From Corallococcus praedator (GTDB lineage Bacteria; Myxococcota; Myxococcia; Myxococcales; Myxococcaceae), in the NCBI RefSeq assembly GCF_003612125.1, contig NZ_RAWI01000013.1:1-57568 (forward strand): DNA of 57,568 nt, written 5' to 3'. Positions 47,246 through 55,910 of the stretch are shown piece by piece. The translations under genes were made by a program, and so were the position numbers. The notes beneath the pieces were generated by a model. The model did no database searches and was not told the DNA's origin. It saw nothing but the letters and a program-made list of their open reading frames with translations. Numbering within the stretch: position 1 is the stretch's first letter; the number at the start of each line of letters is the position of its first letter.

Positions 47246-50185
47246 ATGGGCAGCTCGGAGCTCTTCACCCGGCACGTCTTCCTGGACCTCGAAACGACGG
47301 GGCTGGACCCGCGCGTGGACGAGGTCATCGAGGTGGGCTGCCTGTTCTTCGAGAACGGCCGCGAGGTGGACCGCTTCAGCCGCCTGTACGCGTCCTCGCG
47401 CCCGCTGAACCTCACCATCAAGCGCCTCACGGGCCTGGGGGACGCGCAGCTCGCCGGCCAGCCCCGCTTCGACACCGAGCGCGCTGAATTGCGCGAGCGG
47501 CTGCGCGGGTGGACGGTGGTGGCGCACAACGCCCCGTTCGAGAAGGGCTTCCTGCCGGACGTGCTGGGCCCCATCCGCGCCCCGGTGCTCGATTCGTGCG
47601 AGCTGATGCACTACCTGCACCCGGAGCTGCCCAGCCACTCGCTGGAGTCGCTGATGCGGTGGGCGAAGCTGGGGCAGCAGCAGCCGCACCGCGCGCTCCA
47701 CGACTGCGCGGCGGTGCACGCGGTGCTGGTGCATACGCTGGACGGCTGCGTGCGCGACGGCCGCGCCGAGGACGTGGCGGACCTGCTCTCCACCCTGGAT
47801 CCCCGCGCGCGCACGTCCCTGCTGGGGCCCACGCCGCTCTTGGACCCGGCCTCCGCGGAAGACGAGCGCGACCTGGCGACGGACGCGGAGGCGCGCCCGC
47901 TGGTGGAGCTGCTCTCCCGGCTGTGGGAGGCGTGCCGGGCGACGCCGGTGCCGCTGGGCCTGGAGACAACGGGCGGCTTCCTGCGCGCGCGGCCGGAGCG
48001 GCGGCGGGCGAATGGCGCGCGGCCTCCCCCGGAACCCGAAGCGGATGCGACGCCGCTGCCGGTGCGGCCGGAGGAGGTGTCCGCGGTGCTGGGGCCCGAC
48101 GGCGCGCTGGAGCGTGGGGGCGGGTTCCTGTCCCGGCCCGCGCAGTTGGAGATGGCGCACGCGGTGGCGCGCACGCTGTCGGACGGCGGTCAGGTGGCGG
48201 TGGAGGCCGGCACCGGCACGGGCAAGTCGCTGGCGTACCTGGCGCCCGCCGCGCTGTTCGCCGCGCGCAACGGGCTGAAGGTCGGCGTGGCGCCGCACAC
48301 GAAGACGCTCCAGGACCAGTTGCTGGAGAAGGACCTGCCCCGGCTGCATCAGGCCACCGGGGGCGCGTTCGGCTATGCGCTCTTGAAGGGCCAGACGAAC
48401 TACCTGTGCCGCCGCCGCGCGCTGGAAGCCACGCGGGTGGAGCCGGGGATGAACCACTCGGCGCGGGCGCCCCGGGCCTACGTGCGCGCGTACATGCGCC
48501 GCAGCACGGATGGGGACCTGGACCGATTGAGCCACTGGTTCCGCGAGCGCTTCCCCGCGATGCACGGGCTGGTGCCAGCGGTGCGCTCGGAGGCGGCGAC
48601 GACGCTGGGCGAGCGGTGCCCGCACCACCACAAGTGTTTCTACCACTCGGCGGTGGCGCACGCGCGCGAGGCGGACGTGCTGGTCATCAACCAGTCGCTC
48701 GCGTTCGCGTGGCCCGCGCGCTACCCGCGCCTGGACCACCTGGTGCTGGACGAGGCGCACGAGTTGGAGGACGTGGCCACCACCGCGCTCACGCTGGAGC
48801 TGTCGGACCTGGCCTTCATGCGCCTCACGGAGCGGCTGCACGGGCGCGACGGACGCCGGGGCCTCTTCGCGGAGCTGCGCCGCGCGCTGGCGGCCACGCG
48901 CCGGGAGGAGTCCCGTTCGTTGATGGGCGAGGTGGACGACGCGCTGCGCACGCTGCTCCAGGAGGCACGCGCCCTGGGCGAGCAGGTGACGGCGCTGTGC
49001 GAGCCGGCCTCCGCGATGCCCGGCGAGGACGCGGACGACGCGGCCTATGCCCCGGAGCTGCGGGTGACGGACGCCGTGCGCGCCCTGCCCGCCTGGGAGC
49101 CCGTGCGCGAAGGGCTGGACGCCGTGCGCGGCGCGCTGCAACGCGTGCACACGCTGCTCGCGGTGCGGGCACTGGCGGCGCTGCCGGAGCTGGCGGTGAA
49201 GCAGCCCTCGCTGGAGCGCGAGCTGGCCGGGGCCACCACGGAGCTGGGCGAGCTGGGTGTGCTCGCGGGCGAGCTGGCCGGCGAGGCGGATGTGAAGCGG
49301 TGCTACGCGGCGCGCGCGGAGCCTCGCAAGGGGCGCTGGAGCGTGGGCGCGCAGCCGGTGGACGTGTCCGAGGCGGTGGCGAAGGACTTCGCCGCGAGCA
49401 AGCGCGCGCTGGTGATGACGTCCGCCACGCTGGGCACGGGCGACAACGTGCCCTTCGTGCTCAAGCGTCTGGGACTTCGGCCGCCCATCCTGCGCGCGCC
49501 CTCCCCCTTCCACCTGGGACGGCAGGCGCTGGTCGTGCTCGTCACCGATGCGCCGCGCGCGCACGAGGAGCCCTTCATCGACTGGGCTTCGGGGCGCATC
49601 TCCGGGCTGGCTCAGGTAATGGGTGGACGGGTGCTGGGGTTGTTCGCCTCCACGCGGCGGCTGGAGCGCGTGGCGCGCGAGGTCCAGGCCCGGCTGGAGC
49701 CGCATGGGATTGAAGTGCTGCGCCAGTCGCGCGGGCACGGCCGTTCGCTGGCGGCGCGGCAGGAGCGCGACACGGGCACGGTGCTGCTGGGCACCAAGAG
49801 CTTCTGGCAGGGCGTGGACATCCCCGGGCGCGGCGTGGGGTGTGTCTTCATCGACAAGCTTCCGCTGGAGCCGGCGTCGCGTCCGCTGGTGGCGGCTCGC
49901 GAGGAGCCGCTGGCCCGGGGTGGCAATGAGTACCTGGGCTTCCTCCAGTACCGGCTGCCGCGCGCGCTGTTGATGCTGCGTCAGGGCGTCGGGCGGCTCA
50001 TCCGCTCCACCACCGACCGGGGCATCGTCGTGGTCGCGGACCCCGGGCACGCCAGCTACCGGCCCCTGCTGCTCCAGGCGCTGGATGGCTACCGCGTCGT
50101 CGCGATGCCGTGGGCCCAGGCCCGACTGCTGCTGCACTCAGAGCTGATGCAGATGGGTCTGGCCGCGGACACCGCGCGCGTGTGA
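47246..50185 (+). CDS. DEDD exonuclease fused to a DinG-family helicase
   Basis: A 979-aa protein with DnaQ/PolC-type exonuclease (residues 1-170) and DinG-type helicase (about 270-975). Exonuclease motifs are FLDLETTGLD, AHNAPFEKGFL and HRALHDCAAV. Helicase motifs are EAGTGTGKS (320-328), DEAH at 502-505 and late motifs such as GTKSFWQGVDIPG and RQGVGRLIRS. This matches the B. subtilis DinG (exonuclease-helicase) architecture. The iron-sulphur region has Cys388, Cys458 and Cys464, but Thr453 takes the place of the fourth cysteine. It should unwind or degrade nucleic acid during repair. Start ATG 47246 directly precedes the first exonuclease strand. Confidence 0.9.
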   Translation: MGSSELFTRHVFLDLETTGLDPRVDEVIEVGCLFFENGREVDRFSRLYASSRPLNLTIKRLTGLGDAQLAGQPRFDTERAELRERLRGWTVVAHNAPFEKGFLPDVLGPIRAPVLDSCELMHYLHPELPSHSLESLMRWAKLGQQQPHRALHDCAAVHAVLVHTLDGCVRDGRAEDVADLLSTLDPRARTSLLGPTPLLDPASAEDERDLATDAEARPLVELLSRLWEACRATPVPLGLETTGGFLRARPERRRANGARPPPEPEADATPLPVRPEEVSAVLGPDGALERGGGFLSRPAQLEMAHAVARTLSDGGQVAVEAGTGTGKSLAYLAPAALFAARNGLKVGVAPHTKTLQDQLLEKDLPRLHQATGGAFGYALLKGQTNYLCRRRALEATRVEPGMNHSARAPRAYVRAYMRRSTDGDLDRLSHWFRERFPAMHGLVPAVRSEAATTLGERCPHHHKCFYHSAVAHAREADVLVINQSLAFAWPARYPRLDHLVLDEAHELEDVATTALTLELSDLAFMRLTERLHGRDGRRGLFAELRRALAATRREESRSLMGEVDDALRTLLQEARALGEQVTALCEPASAMPGEDADDAAYAPELRVTDAVRALPAWEPVREGLDAVRGALQRVHTLLAVRALAALPELAVKQPSLERELAGATTELGELGVLAGELAGEADVKRCYAARAEPRKGRWSVGAQPVDVSEAVAKDFAASKRALVMTSATLGTGDNVPFVLKRLGLRPPILRAPSPFHLGRQALVVLVTDAPRAHEEPFIDWASGRISGLAQVMGGRVLGLFASTRRLERVAREVQARLEPHGIEVLRQSRGHGRSLAARQERDTGTVLLGTKSFWQGVDIPGRGVGCVFIDKLPLEPASRPLVAAREEPLARGGNEYLGFLQYRLPRALLMLRQGVGRLIRSTTDRGIVVVADPGHASYRPLLLQALDGYRVVAMPWAQARLLLHSELMQMGLAADTARV

Positions 50186-50260
50186 TTCCGCGCAGGTGCG
50201 GACATCGCTCCAGGGTCCGAATCGAGAGGTCCGTGGCGGTCCGAGCGTGCCCGGGCAAAC

Positions 50261-51166
50261 TCAGCCCGTCCTGCCGGCCAGCTCCTTGGCTGCCTCGACA
50301 AAGAGGCGCAGGGGCTTCGAGCGCTGTGCGCGGCTTGGGTAGTAGAGGAAGAAGCCAGGCACGGTGGGCGCGTAGTCCTCCAGCACCCGCACGAGGCGTC
50401 CGGAAAGCAGCTGATCCTGGACGGCTGGCTCCAGGACGTACGCCAGCCCCCCGCCCTCGGCGGCGAGCGCCGCGCCGGCCAGCTCGTCGTTGGTGGAGAC
50501 CCCCTCGCGCATCGGGACGCGCCAGGTCTTGCTTCCGCGCTCCAGCTCCCAGGCATAGGGAGTCCCGGTCGTCGGTGAGCGCAGGACGATGCAGTCGTGC
50601 CGGAGCAGGTCCTCGGGGCGCTCTGGGGTGCCACGCGCCTCAAGGTAGGCCGGGGCACCCACGATGACGAAGCGGAAGGCGCCGGTCAGGCGCACCTGCA
50701 CCATGTCGCGCTCAAGGGTCTCGCTCAAGCGCACGCCGGCGTCGTAGCCCTCCGCGACGATGTCGACGAGGCGCTGTTCGACGACGACGTCCACCTCCAC
50801 GCGAGGGTATCGCGCCCGGAAGGCTGGCAGCACGGGCGCGATGAGGAGGGGCACCGCCGCGCGTGGCACGGACAGCCGCAGCCGTCCGACGACCTCCCCG
50901 GGCTGGGCCGAGGTCCCTTGAAGGGCGGCAGCGGCTTGAGCAAGGCCCGGACCGGCCTCCTCCACCAGCCGCCGCCCCACGTCCGTCAGGGCCACGCTGC
51001 GCGAGGTGCGGTTGAGCAGGACCACGCTCAACTGCTCCTCCAACTGCCGCACCGACTGGCTCACGGCGGCCGTGGAGACGCCGAGCTCGCGCGCCGCGCC
51101 CCGGAAGCTCTGGAGTCGCGCAACGGCCAGAAACACATGGAGCTGATGGAAGAGGACCGTCTTCAT
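50261..51166 (-). CDS. LysR-type transcriptional regulator
   Basis: A 301-aa regulator. The N-terminal helix-turn-helix is LHVFLAVARLQSFRGAAREL followed by GVSTAAVSQSVRQLEEQL. Residues about 90-300 form the periplasmic-binding-protein-like effector domain (RLRLSVPRAAVPLLIAPVLP, YDAGVRLSETLERDMVQVRL). It resembles the DhcR/CrgA-like class. I chose ATG 51166 because GGGAA lies upstream; an ATG at 51181 adds five residues. It is divergent from an MFS gene, the usual arrangement in which LysR proteins control the neighbour in response to its substrate. Confidence 0.92.
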   Translation of the reverse strand: MKTVLFHQLHVFLAVARLQSFRGAARELGVSTAAVSQSVRQLEEQLSVVLLNRTSRSVALTDVGRRLVEEAGPGLAQAAAALQGTSAQPGEVVGRLRLSVPRAAVPLLIAPVLPAFRARYPRVEVDVVVEQRLVDIVAEGYDAGVRLSETLERDMVQVRLTGAFRFVIVGAPAYLEARGTPERPEDLLRHDCIVLRSPTTGTPYAWELERGSKTWRVPMREGVSTNDELAGAALAAEGGGLAYVLEPAVQDQLLSGRLVRVLEDYAPTVPGFFLYYPSRAQRSKPLRLFVEAAKELAGRTG

Positions 51167-51247
51167 CGCGGTGGTTCCCATGAAATGAAGTGCCGGTGTG
51201 GAGTGTCGTGACGGCCCTGTGAACGGGGATGGCCACTTTCGGCAAAT

Positions 51248-51270
51248 GCAGGGCCACCATCAACCCCTGC
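51248..51270. promoter_or_regulatory. Candidate LysR operator in the divergent spacer
   Basis: GCAGGG (51248-51253) and CCCTGC (51265-51270) form an interrupted dyad with an 11-nt centre, the T-N11-A-like spacing LysR proteins use. It lies in the 270-bp spacer between the LysR and MFS genes. No other strong dyad of this spacing was seen there. Confidence 0.35.
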
Positions 51271-51436
51271 TTAACGGCCCGTTCGCTCCTCATCGTCTGG
51301 TGCCCGGGGGGCGCGCCGCGTAGTTCTTTCACCAGGCACTGCTGCTCCAGCGAGCACGACGCGCGGGGCACCTGCGACGAAGGCCCGACACGGACGTCGA
51401 GACCTTCAAGCGTGCCCCACAACCTGGGAGAGAATC

Positions 51437-52681
51437 ATGTCCATCCAACTCGCCAACGCGCCCGTGGCGTCGGCCCCGCGCTCCGCATCATGGGGCGCCG
51501 TGTTCGCGCTCACCCTCTGCGTCTCGACGCTCGTCGCGTCCGAGTTCATGCCGGTGAGCCTCCTGACGCCCATCGCGTCGGATCTCCACCTGAGCGAAGG
51601 CCGCGCCGGTCAGGCGATCGCCGTGTCCGGCCTCTTCGCCGTCCTGGCGAGCCTCACCGTCGCGTCCGCGGCCCGGTCCATCGACCGCCGGAAGCTGCTC
51701 CTCGGCCTCACCGGCGCGATGCTGGCTTCGGGCCTCGTGACGGCCCTGGCGCCGAGCTACACCGTGCTCATGTTGGGCCGCGCGCTCGTGGGTATCGTGA
51801 TTGGCGGCTTCTGGTCGTTGTCCGCGGCCACCGTCATGCGGCTGGTCCCCGAGGGTGACGTGCCGCGTGCGCTCGCCCTGCTGAACGGTGGCAACGCGTT
51901 GGCCACCACCATCGCGGCGCCGCTTGGCAGCTTCCTGGGCCAGTACATCGGGTGGCGTGGTGCGTTCTTCGCGGTCGTTCCTCTCGCGGCCATCACCCTC
52001 GTGTGGCAGTTCTTCACCCTGCCCCCCATGCCCACGGAGCGCGCCGCTCCTCCTCCGAGCGCGTTCGCCCTCCTCCGACGCCCCAAGGCGCTGTGGGGCA
52101 TCCTGGCGGTCACGCTCTTCTTCATGGGCCAGTTCGCCCTCTTCACGTACCTGCGTCCCTTCCTGGAGACGGTCACGCGGGTCGGGGTGTCCACCCTCTC
52201 GCTGGTCCTGTTGGGGATGGGCACGGCGGGGCTCCTGGGCACGTACCTCATCGGGTTCCTCGTGGCCAAACGGCTGTCCGCGGTGCTCATCGCCGCGCCG
52301 GTCGCGATGGCTGTCATCGCGGTCGCACTCGCCGTCTTCGGCCGGTCCCTCGCGGCGACGGCCGTCCTCCTTGCGGGGTGGGGGCTCATCGGCACGGCGG
52401 CGCCGGTCGCGTGGTGGACGTGGATCAGCCGCACGCTGCCGCGCGACGCGGAGGCTGGCGGCGGCCTCATGGTCGCGGCCATCCAGCTCGCCATCACGGT
52501 TGGCGCCTCGCTCGGAGGGCTGTTGTTCGACCGCAGCGGCTACCAGAGCACGTTCGTGGCGAGCGCCGCACTGCTCGGGGGCGCGGCCCTCCTGGCCCTC
52601 CGGGCGTCGAGAGAGACCTGCGTTGGCGATGCCGAGGTCCGCATGGCGTCGCTGGAGAGCGCCGCTCAGAGGAATGCGTGA
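51437..52681 (+). CDS. MFS exporter of the DHA1 family (NepI-like)
   Basis: A 414-aa transporter with twelve predicted transmembrane helices. The TM1 region TLVASEFMPVSLLTPIASDL and the loop after TM2 (SAARSIDRRKLLLGLTGAM) match the DHA1 drug/nucleoside efflux family, in which E. coli NepI exports purine ribonucleosides. The substrate here is unknown. GGAGAG lies before the ATG. The gene is divergent from LysR and followed after 51 bp by a hydrolase, so LysR-MFS-hydrolase probably form one functional set. Confidence 0.9.
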   Translation: MSIQLANAPVASAPRSASWGAVFALTLCVSTLVASEFMPVSLLTPIASDLHLSEGRAGQAIAVSGLFAVLASLTVASAARSIDRRKLLLGLTGAMLASGLVTALAPSYTVLMLGRALVGIVIGGFWSLSAATVMRLVPEGDVPRALALLNGGNALATTIAAPLGSFLGQYIGWRGAFFAVVPLAAITLVWQFFTLPPMPTERAAPPPSAFALLRRPKALWGILAVTLFFMGQFALFTYLRPFLETVTRVGVSTLSLVLLGMGTAGLLGTYLIGFLVAKRLSAVLIAAPVAMAVIAVALAVFGRSLAATAVLLAGWGLIGTAAPVAWWTWISRTLPRDAEAGGGLMVAAIQLAITVGASLGGLLFDRSGYQSTFVASAALLGGAALLALRASRETCVGDAEVRMASLESAAQRNA

Positions 52682-52732
52682 ACGCGGCTGCCATTACCCG
52701 CTCGGCCCCTGCCGAACCTCACACCCACGAGG

Positions 52733-53833
52733 ATGAAGACAATGACGAAAATGAAACTGCCTTTCGCGACGCACCGACGTTCCTTGCTCGGTGCACTCCT
52801 GCTCGGTTCGTTCACCGCACTGTCGGCCTGCGCATCGTCCTCGGCATCGGTGGCACGTCCGACACCGGGCCTCGCGTCTGGGGACACGGCCAACGGCGCG
52901 GACAATTTCTACACGAGTGACAAGGTCACCATTCAGAAGGTCGTCTTCCAGAACCAATACAAGATGAATGTCGTTGGGAACCTGTTCGTCCCCAAGGACC
53001 TGGATCGCGGCGCGAAGGGTCCGGCGATCGTCGTCGGACATCCCATGGGCGCGGTGAAAGAGCAGAGCGCGAACCTGTACGCCACGAAGATGGCGGAGCA
53101 GGGATTCGTCACCCTGTCGTTGGACCTGTCTTTTTGGGGCGAGAGTGACGGCCAACCCCGCAATGCCGTTGCACCGGACGTCTACGCCGAGGACTTCAGC
53201 GCCGCGGTGGACTTCCTGCGCACCCAGCCGTTTGTCGACAGGGAGCGGATTGGCGCCATCGGAATCTGCGGCAGCGGGAGCTTTGTCATCAGTGCGGCCA
53301 AGATCGATCCGCGCATCAAGGCCCTCGCGACAGTCAGCATGTATGACATGGGCGCCGCCAGCCGCGACGGGCTCAGGCATTCGGTGACCCTCGAGCAGCG
53401 AAAGAAATTCATCGAGGAGGCAGCGCTGCAGCGCGACGTGGAGTTCGCGGGGGGTGAGACCCGATATACGGGCGGGACGCCCGAAGAGCTGAGTGACCAG
53501 TCCACTGCGATTGATCGTGAGTTCTACGACTTCTACCGCACGTCGCGGGGGCACAGCCCAGACACCACGACGCATCCGACGCTCAGCAGCAGCACCAGGT
53601 TCATGAACTTCTACCCGTTCGCGGACATCGAGACGATCTCTCCTCGTCCGATGCTCTTCATCGCGGGCGAGAACGCCCACTCCAGGGAGTTCAGCGACGA
53701 GGCCTACCGGCTTGCCGGTGACCCCAAGGAACTCGTCATCGTGCCTGGCGCGGGTCACGTGGATCTCTACGATCGTGTCAACCTCATCCCCTTCGACAAG
53801 TTGACCACGTTCTTCCGAACGAAGCTGAAGTGA
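52733..53833 (+). CDS. Alpha/beta-hydrolase lipoprotein (YcjY-like)
   Basis: A 366-aa exported hydrolase. The signal peptide has THRRSLLGALLLGS, a twin-arginine-like pair, then ALSAC (Cys33), so it may be a Tat-exported lipoprotein. The core carries AIVVGHPMGAVKEQSANLYA and DLSFWGESDGQPRN. The nucleophile elbow GICGSGSF has Cys179 where most alpha/beta hydrolases have Ser; dienelactone-hydrolase relatives also use Cys. The acid and His are likely in LFIAGENAHS and PGAGHVDLYD. The substrate is unknown. ATG 52742 has better Shine-Dalgarno spacing (GAGG, 9 nt) than 52733. Codon choice is slightly more AT-rich than its neighbours. Confidence 0.87.
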   Translation: MKTMTKMKLPFATHRRSLLGALLLGSFTALSACASSSASVARPTPGLASGDTANGADNFYTSDKVTIQKVVFQNQYKMNVVGNLFVPKDLDRGAKGPAIVVGHPMGAVKEQSANLYATKMAEQGFVTLSLDLSFWGESDGQPRNAVAPDVYAEDFSAAVDFLRTQPFVDRERIGAIGICGSGSFVISAAKIDPRIKALATVSMYDMGAASRDGLRHSVTLEQRKKFIEEAALQRDVEFAGGETRYTGGTPEELSDQSTAIDREFYDFYRTSRGHSPDTTTHPTLSSSTRFMNFYPFADIETISPRPMLFIAGENAHSREFSDEAYRLAGDPKELVIVPGAGHVDLYDRVNLIPFDKLTTFFRTKLK

Positions 53834-53869
53834 CCCAAGCGTCTTGGCGCCTGCCGGCGTTCGCGCTGA

Positions 53870-55012
53870 CTACGGCCCCGTGAGTCGTGTCCACGAGCGC
53901 ACCAACGCCACCGTCGCGCGTTCGATGTCCTCCACCGTCGTGCCACGTCCCACGCACAGGCGCACCGTGCCGAGCGCGGCGTCCAGCTTGATGCCCATCG
54001 CGAGGATGACGGCGGACGCGCTTTCGTGGCCCTCGTGGCAGGCCGACCCCGTCGAAGCCGCGACGTCTGGCGCCCCCGCGAGCACCGCGTCCCCGGAGAC
54101 GTCCGGGAAGCGGACGCTGAGCGTGTTCGGCAGACAGAGGTCCCGGTGGCCGTTGAGCGCCAGCCCCGGAATGGCCGATGCGAGGCGCTCCCAGAGCAGG
54201 TCCCTGCGCGCCCGCATGCGCGACGCGACGGTCTCCAGCTCACGGCCCGCCACCTCGCACGCGACCCCGAGCCCGACGATGGAGGCCACGTTCTCCGTGC
54301 CGGGACGCAAGCCGCGCTCGTGCGACGCGCCGAGCGTGAAGGGCACCAGCGACGTGCCGCGCCTCACGTAGAGCGCGCCCACGCCCTTGGGCGCGTAGAG
54401 CTTGTGGCCCGCGACGGACAGCAGGTCCACCCCAAGGTCGCGCACGTCCACCGGAGTCTTGCCCAGCGACTGCGCCGCATCCGTGTGGATGACCGCGCCC
54501 GCGGCGTGCGCGAAGCGGGCCAGCTCCGCGACGGGCTGGTAGACGCCGGTCTCGTTGTTCGAGTGCATCACCGTGACGAGCGCCGTGTCCGCGTTGACCA
54601 CGTCCCGGGCCTCGTCGAGCCGCGCGCGGCCCTCCGTGTCCACCCCGAGCCGGGTGACGCGCCAGCCCTGCATCTCCAGCCAGCCACAGGGACGCGCCGT
54701 CGCGGGATGTTCGATGACCGTCGTCACCAGCTGGCGCCGGGCCCCGGCGGCCTCCGCGACACCGCGGATCGCCAGGTTGTTCGCCTCGGTGCCTCCCGAT
54801 GTGAAGAGGACCTCATCCGCTTCGCACCCGAGGAACGCGGCCACCTGTTCGCGCGCGTGGGCCACGGCGGCGCGAGCCCTCGTGCCGTAGACGTGCCCGC
54901 TGGACGGATTGCCGAAATGCTCCCGCAGGTAGGGCAGCATCGCGTCCAGGCACTCTGGAAGCAGCGGCGTCGTCGCGTTGTGATCCAGGTAGACGGGCGC
55001 GTCATGGGTCAT
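53870..55012 (-). CDS. Cysteine desulfurase (NifS/IscS family)
   Basis: A 380-aa PLP enzyme that takes sulphur from cysteine for Fe-S cluster or thiolation pathways. Motifs are YLDHNATTPLLPE, the PLP-contacting HTDAAQSLGK, Lys204 in SVAGHKLYAPKG, RPGTENV and the catalytic Cys325 in STGSACHEG. It looks like IscS/NifS rather than SufS, which has a different active-site loop. No iscU or iron-sulphur scaffold gene is beside it. ATG 55012 has AAGGA at 7 nt; a GTG five codons earlier is an alternative. Convergent with the hydrolase. Confidence 0.92.
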   Translation of the reverse strand: MTHDAPVYLDHNATTPLLPECLDAMLPYLREHFGNPSSGHVYGTRARAAVAHAREQVAAFLGCEADEVLFTSGGTEANNLAIRGVAEAAGARRQLVTTVIEHPATARPCGWLEMQGWRVTRLGVDTEGRARLDEARDVVNADTALVTVMHSNNETGVYQPVAELARFAHAAGAVIHTDAAQSLGKTPVDVRDLGVDLLSVAGHKLYAPKGVGALYVRRGTSLVPFTLGASHERGLRPGTENVASIVGLGVACEVAGRELETVASRMRARRDLLWERLASAIPGLALNGHRDLCLPNTLSVRFPDVSGDAVLAGAPDVAASTGSACHEGHESASAVILAMGIKLDAALGTVRLCVGRGTTVEDIERATVALVRSWTRLTGP

Positions 55013-55063
55013 GGGGAGTCCTTCCACCTGAACGTGAGCATGATGGACCGACGCGCGGCTCCG

Positions 55064-55786
55064 TCATCCGGCGTCCGCGATGCGCTCCAGCAGTTCGCTC
55101 AACAGCAGGCTTTCGCCTTTCGTGAGGACACCGAGCCGGTCAATGGAGGCACGCAGCGCGGCCGCCACTGCGCGGACATCCGTGTTCGCCGGGGTCGCCG
55201 CTTCGCTCGTGATCGCGGCCACGGTCGCCTCGCGCGCGGCATCGGAGAGTCCGAGGTCGCGTTGCCCTTCGGGCTGGCGCAGGAGCGTGAGCACGGCCCC
55301 GGTGCCCATCGACACCACGAGGCCGAGCGCCCGCTCCTCACTGACCCGCAGCCGGCCCGCGAGCGCGATGTTCCGGATGCGCCTGCGCAGGACATCCTCA
55401 CCATCCCCGACGGCGGAAGGCTGCGAAGCCAACTGCGGATCGCTGCTCATGAGCGCGAACAGCCCCGGATGGCTGAGGCCGAACGCGACGTGCATGTCCC
55501 AGCCATCGCGAAAGTCCTGAAGCGGGTCGGGGTGCGGCGCGCGCGCGGACTTCTCCGACACGTAGCTCTTCAGTGCGTGCTCGATGACGGCCGCGAGGAG
55601 GCCGCGCTTGTCGCCGAAGAGCCGGTAGAGGGTGGGCGCCTGCACACCCGCGGCGGCGGCCACGGCACGCGTGGTCGCGGCATCAGGCCCCCCGGAGGAG
55701 ATGAGCTCCGCGGCGGCCGTGATGATGCGCGCGCGCACATCGGGGCCCTCGGCGTCTTCCGCAGCGGACTTCTCGCGGTCCTTCAT
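55064..55786 (-). CDS. TetR/AcrR-family transcriptional repressor
   Basis: A 240-aa regulator. The helix-turn-helix (about residues 20-65) reads ARIITAAAELISSGGPDAAT, then TRAVAAAAGVQAPTLYRLFGDKRGLL, with the TetR-typical YRLFGDKRGLLAAVI. The C-terminal ligand-binding domain is helical and divergent, so the inducer cannot be deduced. It is divergent from the QorB-like oxidoreductase with a cluster of GATAAC-type half-sites between them, implying that it represses both. Confidence 0.9.
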   Translation of the reverse strand: MKDREKSAAEDAEGPDVRARIITAAAELISSGGPDAATTRAVAAAAGVQAPTLYRLFGDKRGLLAAVIEHALKSYVSEKSARAPHPDPLQDFRDGWDMHVAFGLSHPGLFALMSSDPQLASQPSAVGDGEDVLRRRIRNIALAGRLRVSEERALGLVVSMGTGAVLTLLRQPEGQRDLGLSDAAREATVAAITSEAATPANTDVRAVAAALRASIDRLGVLTKGESLLLSELLERIADAG

Positions 55787-55820
55787 GAGGCTGGGAATAG
55801 CACGCGGCTGCGGGAACGCC

Positions 55821-55866
55821 GATAACATTGACTTGATAACGGCGTTAACGACCGCTACGTTATCAA
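55821..55866. promoter_or_regulatory. Operator cluster between the TetR and QorB-like genes
   Basis: A perfect 9-bp inverted repeat TTGATAACG (55833-55841)/CGTTATCAA (55858-55866) flanks a 16-nt centre. Two further half-sites lie here: GATAAC at 55821-55826 and a GTTAAC palindrome at 55844-55849. A -35-like TTGACT occurs at 55828-55833. The region is notably AT-rich for this genome. This is the expected layout for a TetR operator/promoter. Confidence 0.65.
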
Positions 55867-55910
55867 TGGAAACGACGGCTCGTTTCCGTCGATACCTCAA
55901 GGAGCATCCA

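Noticed and set aside
53870-55012. Selenocysteine lyase or SufS-type enzyme instead of NifS/IscS
   Set aside because: The S-T-G-S-A-C-H active-site loop and overall length fit NifS/IscS. No selenium or suf genes are nearby, so the general name is kept.
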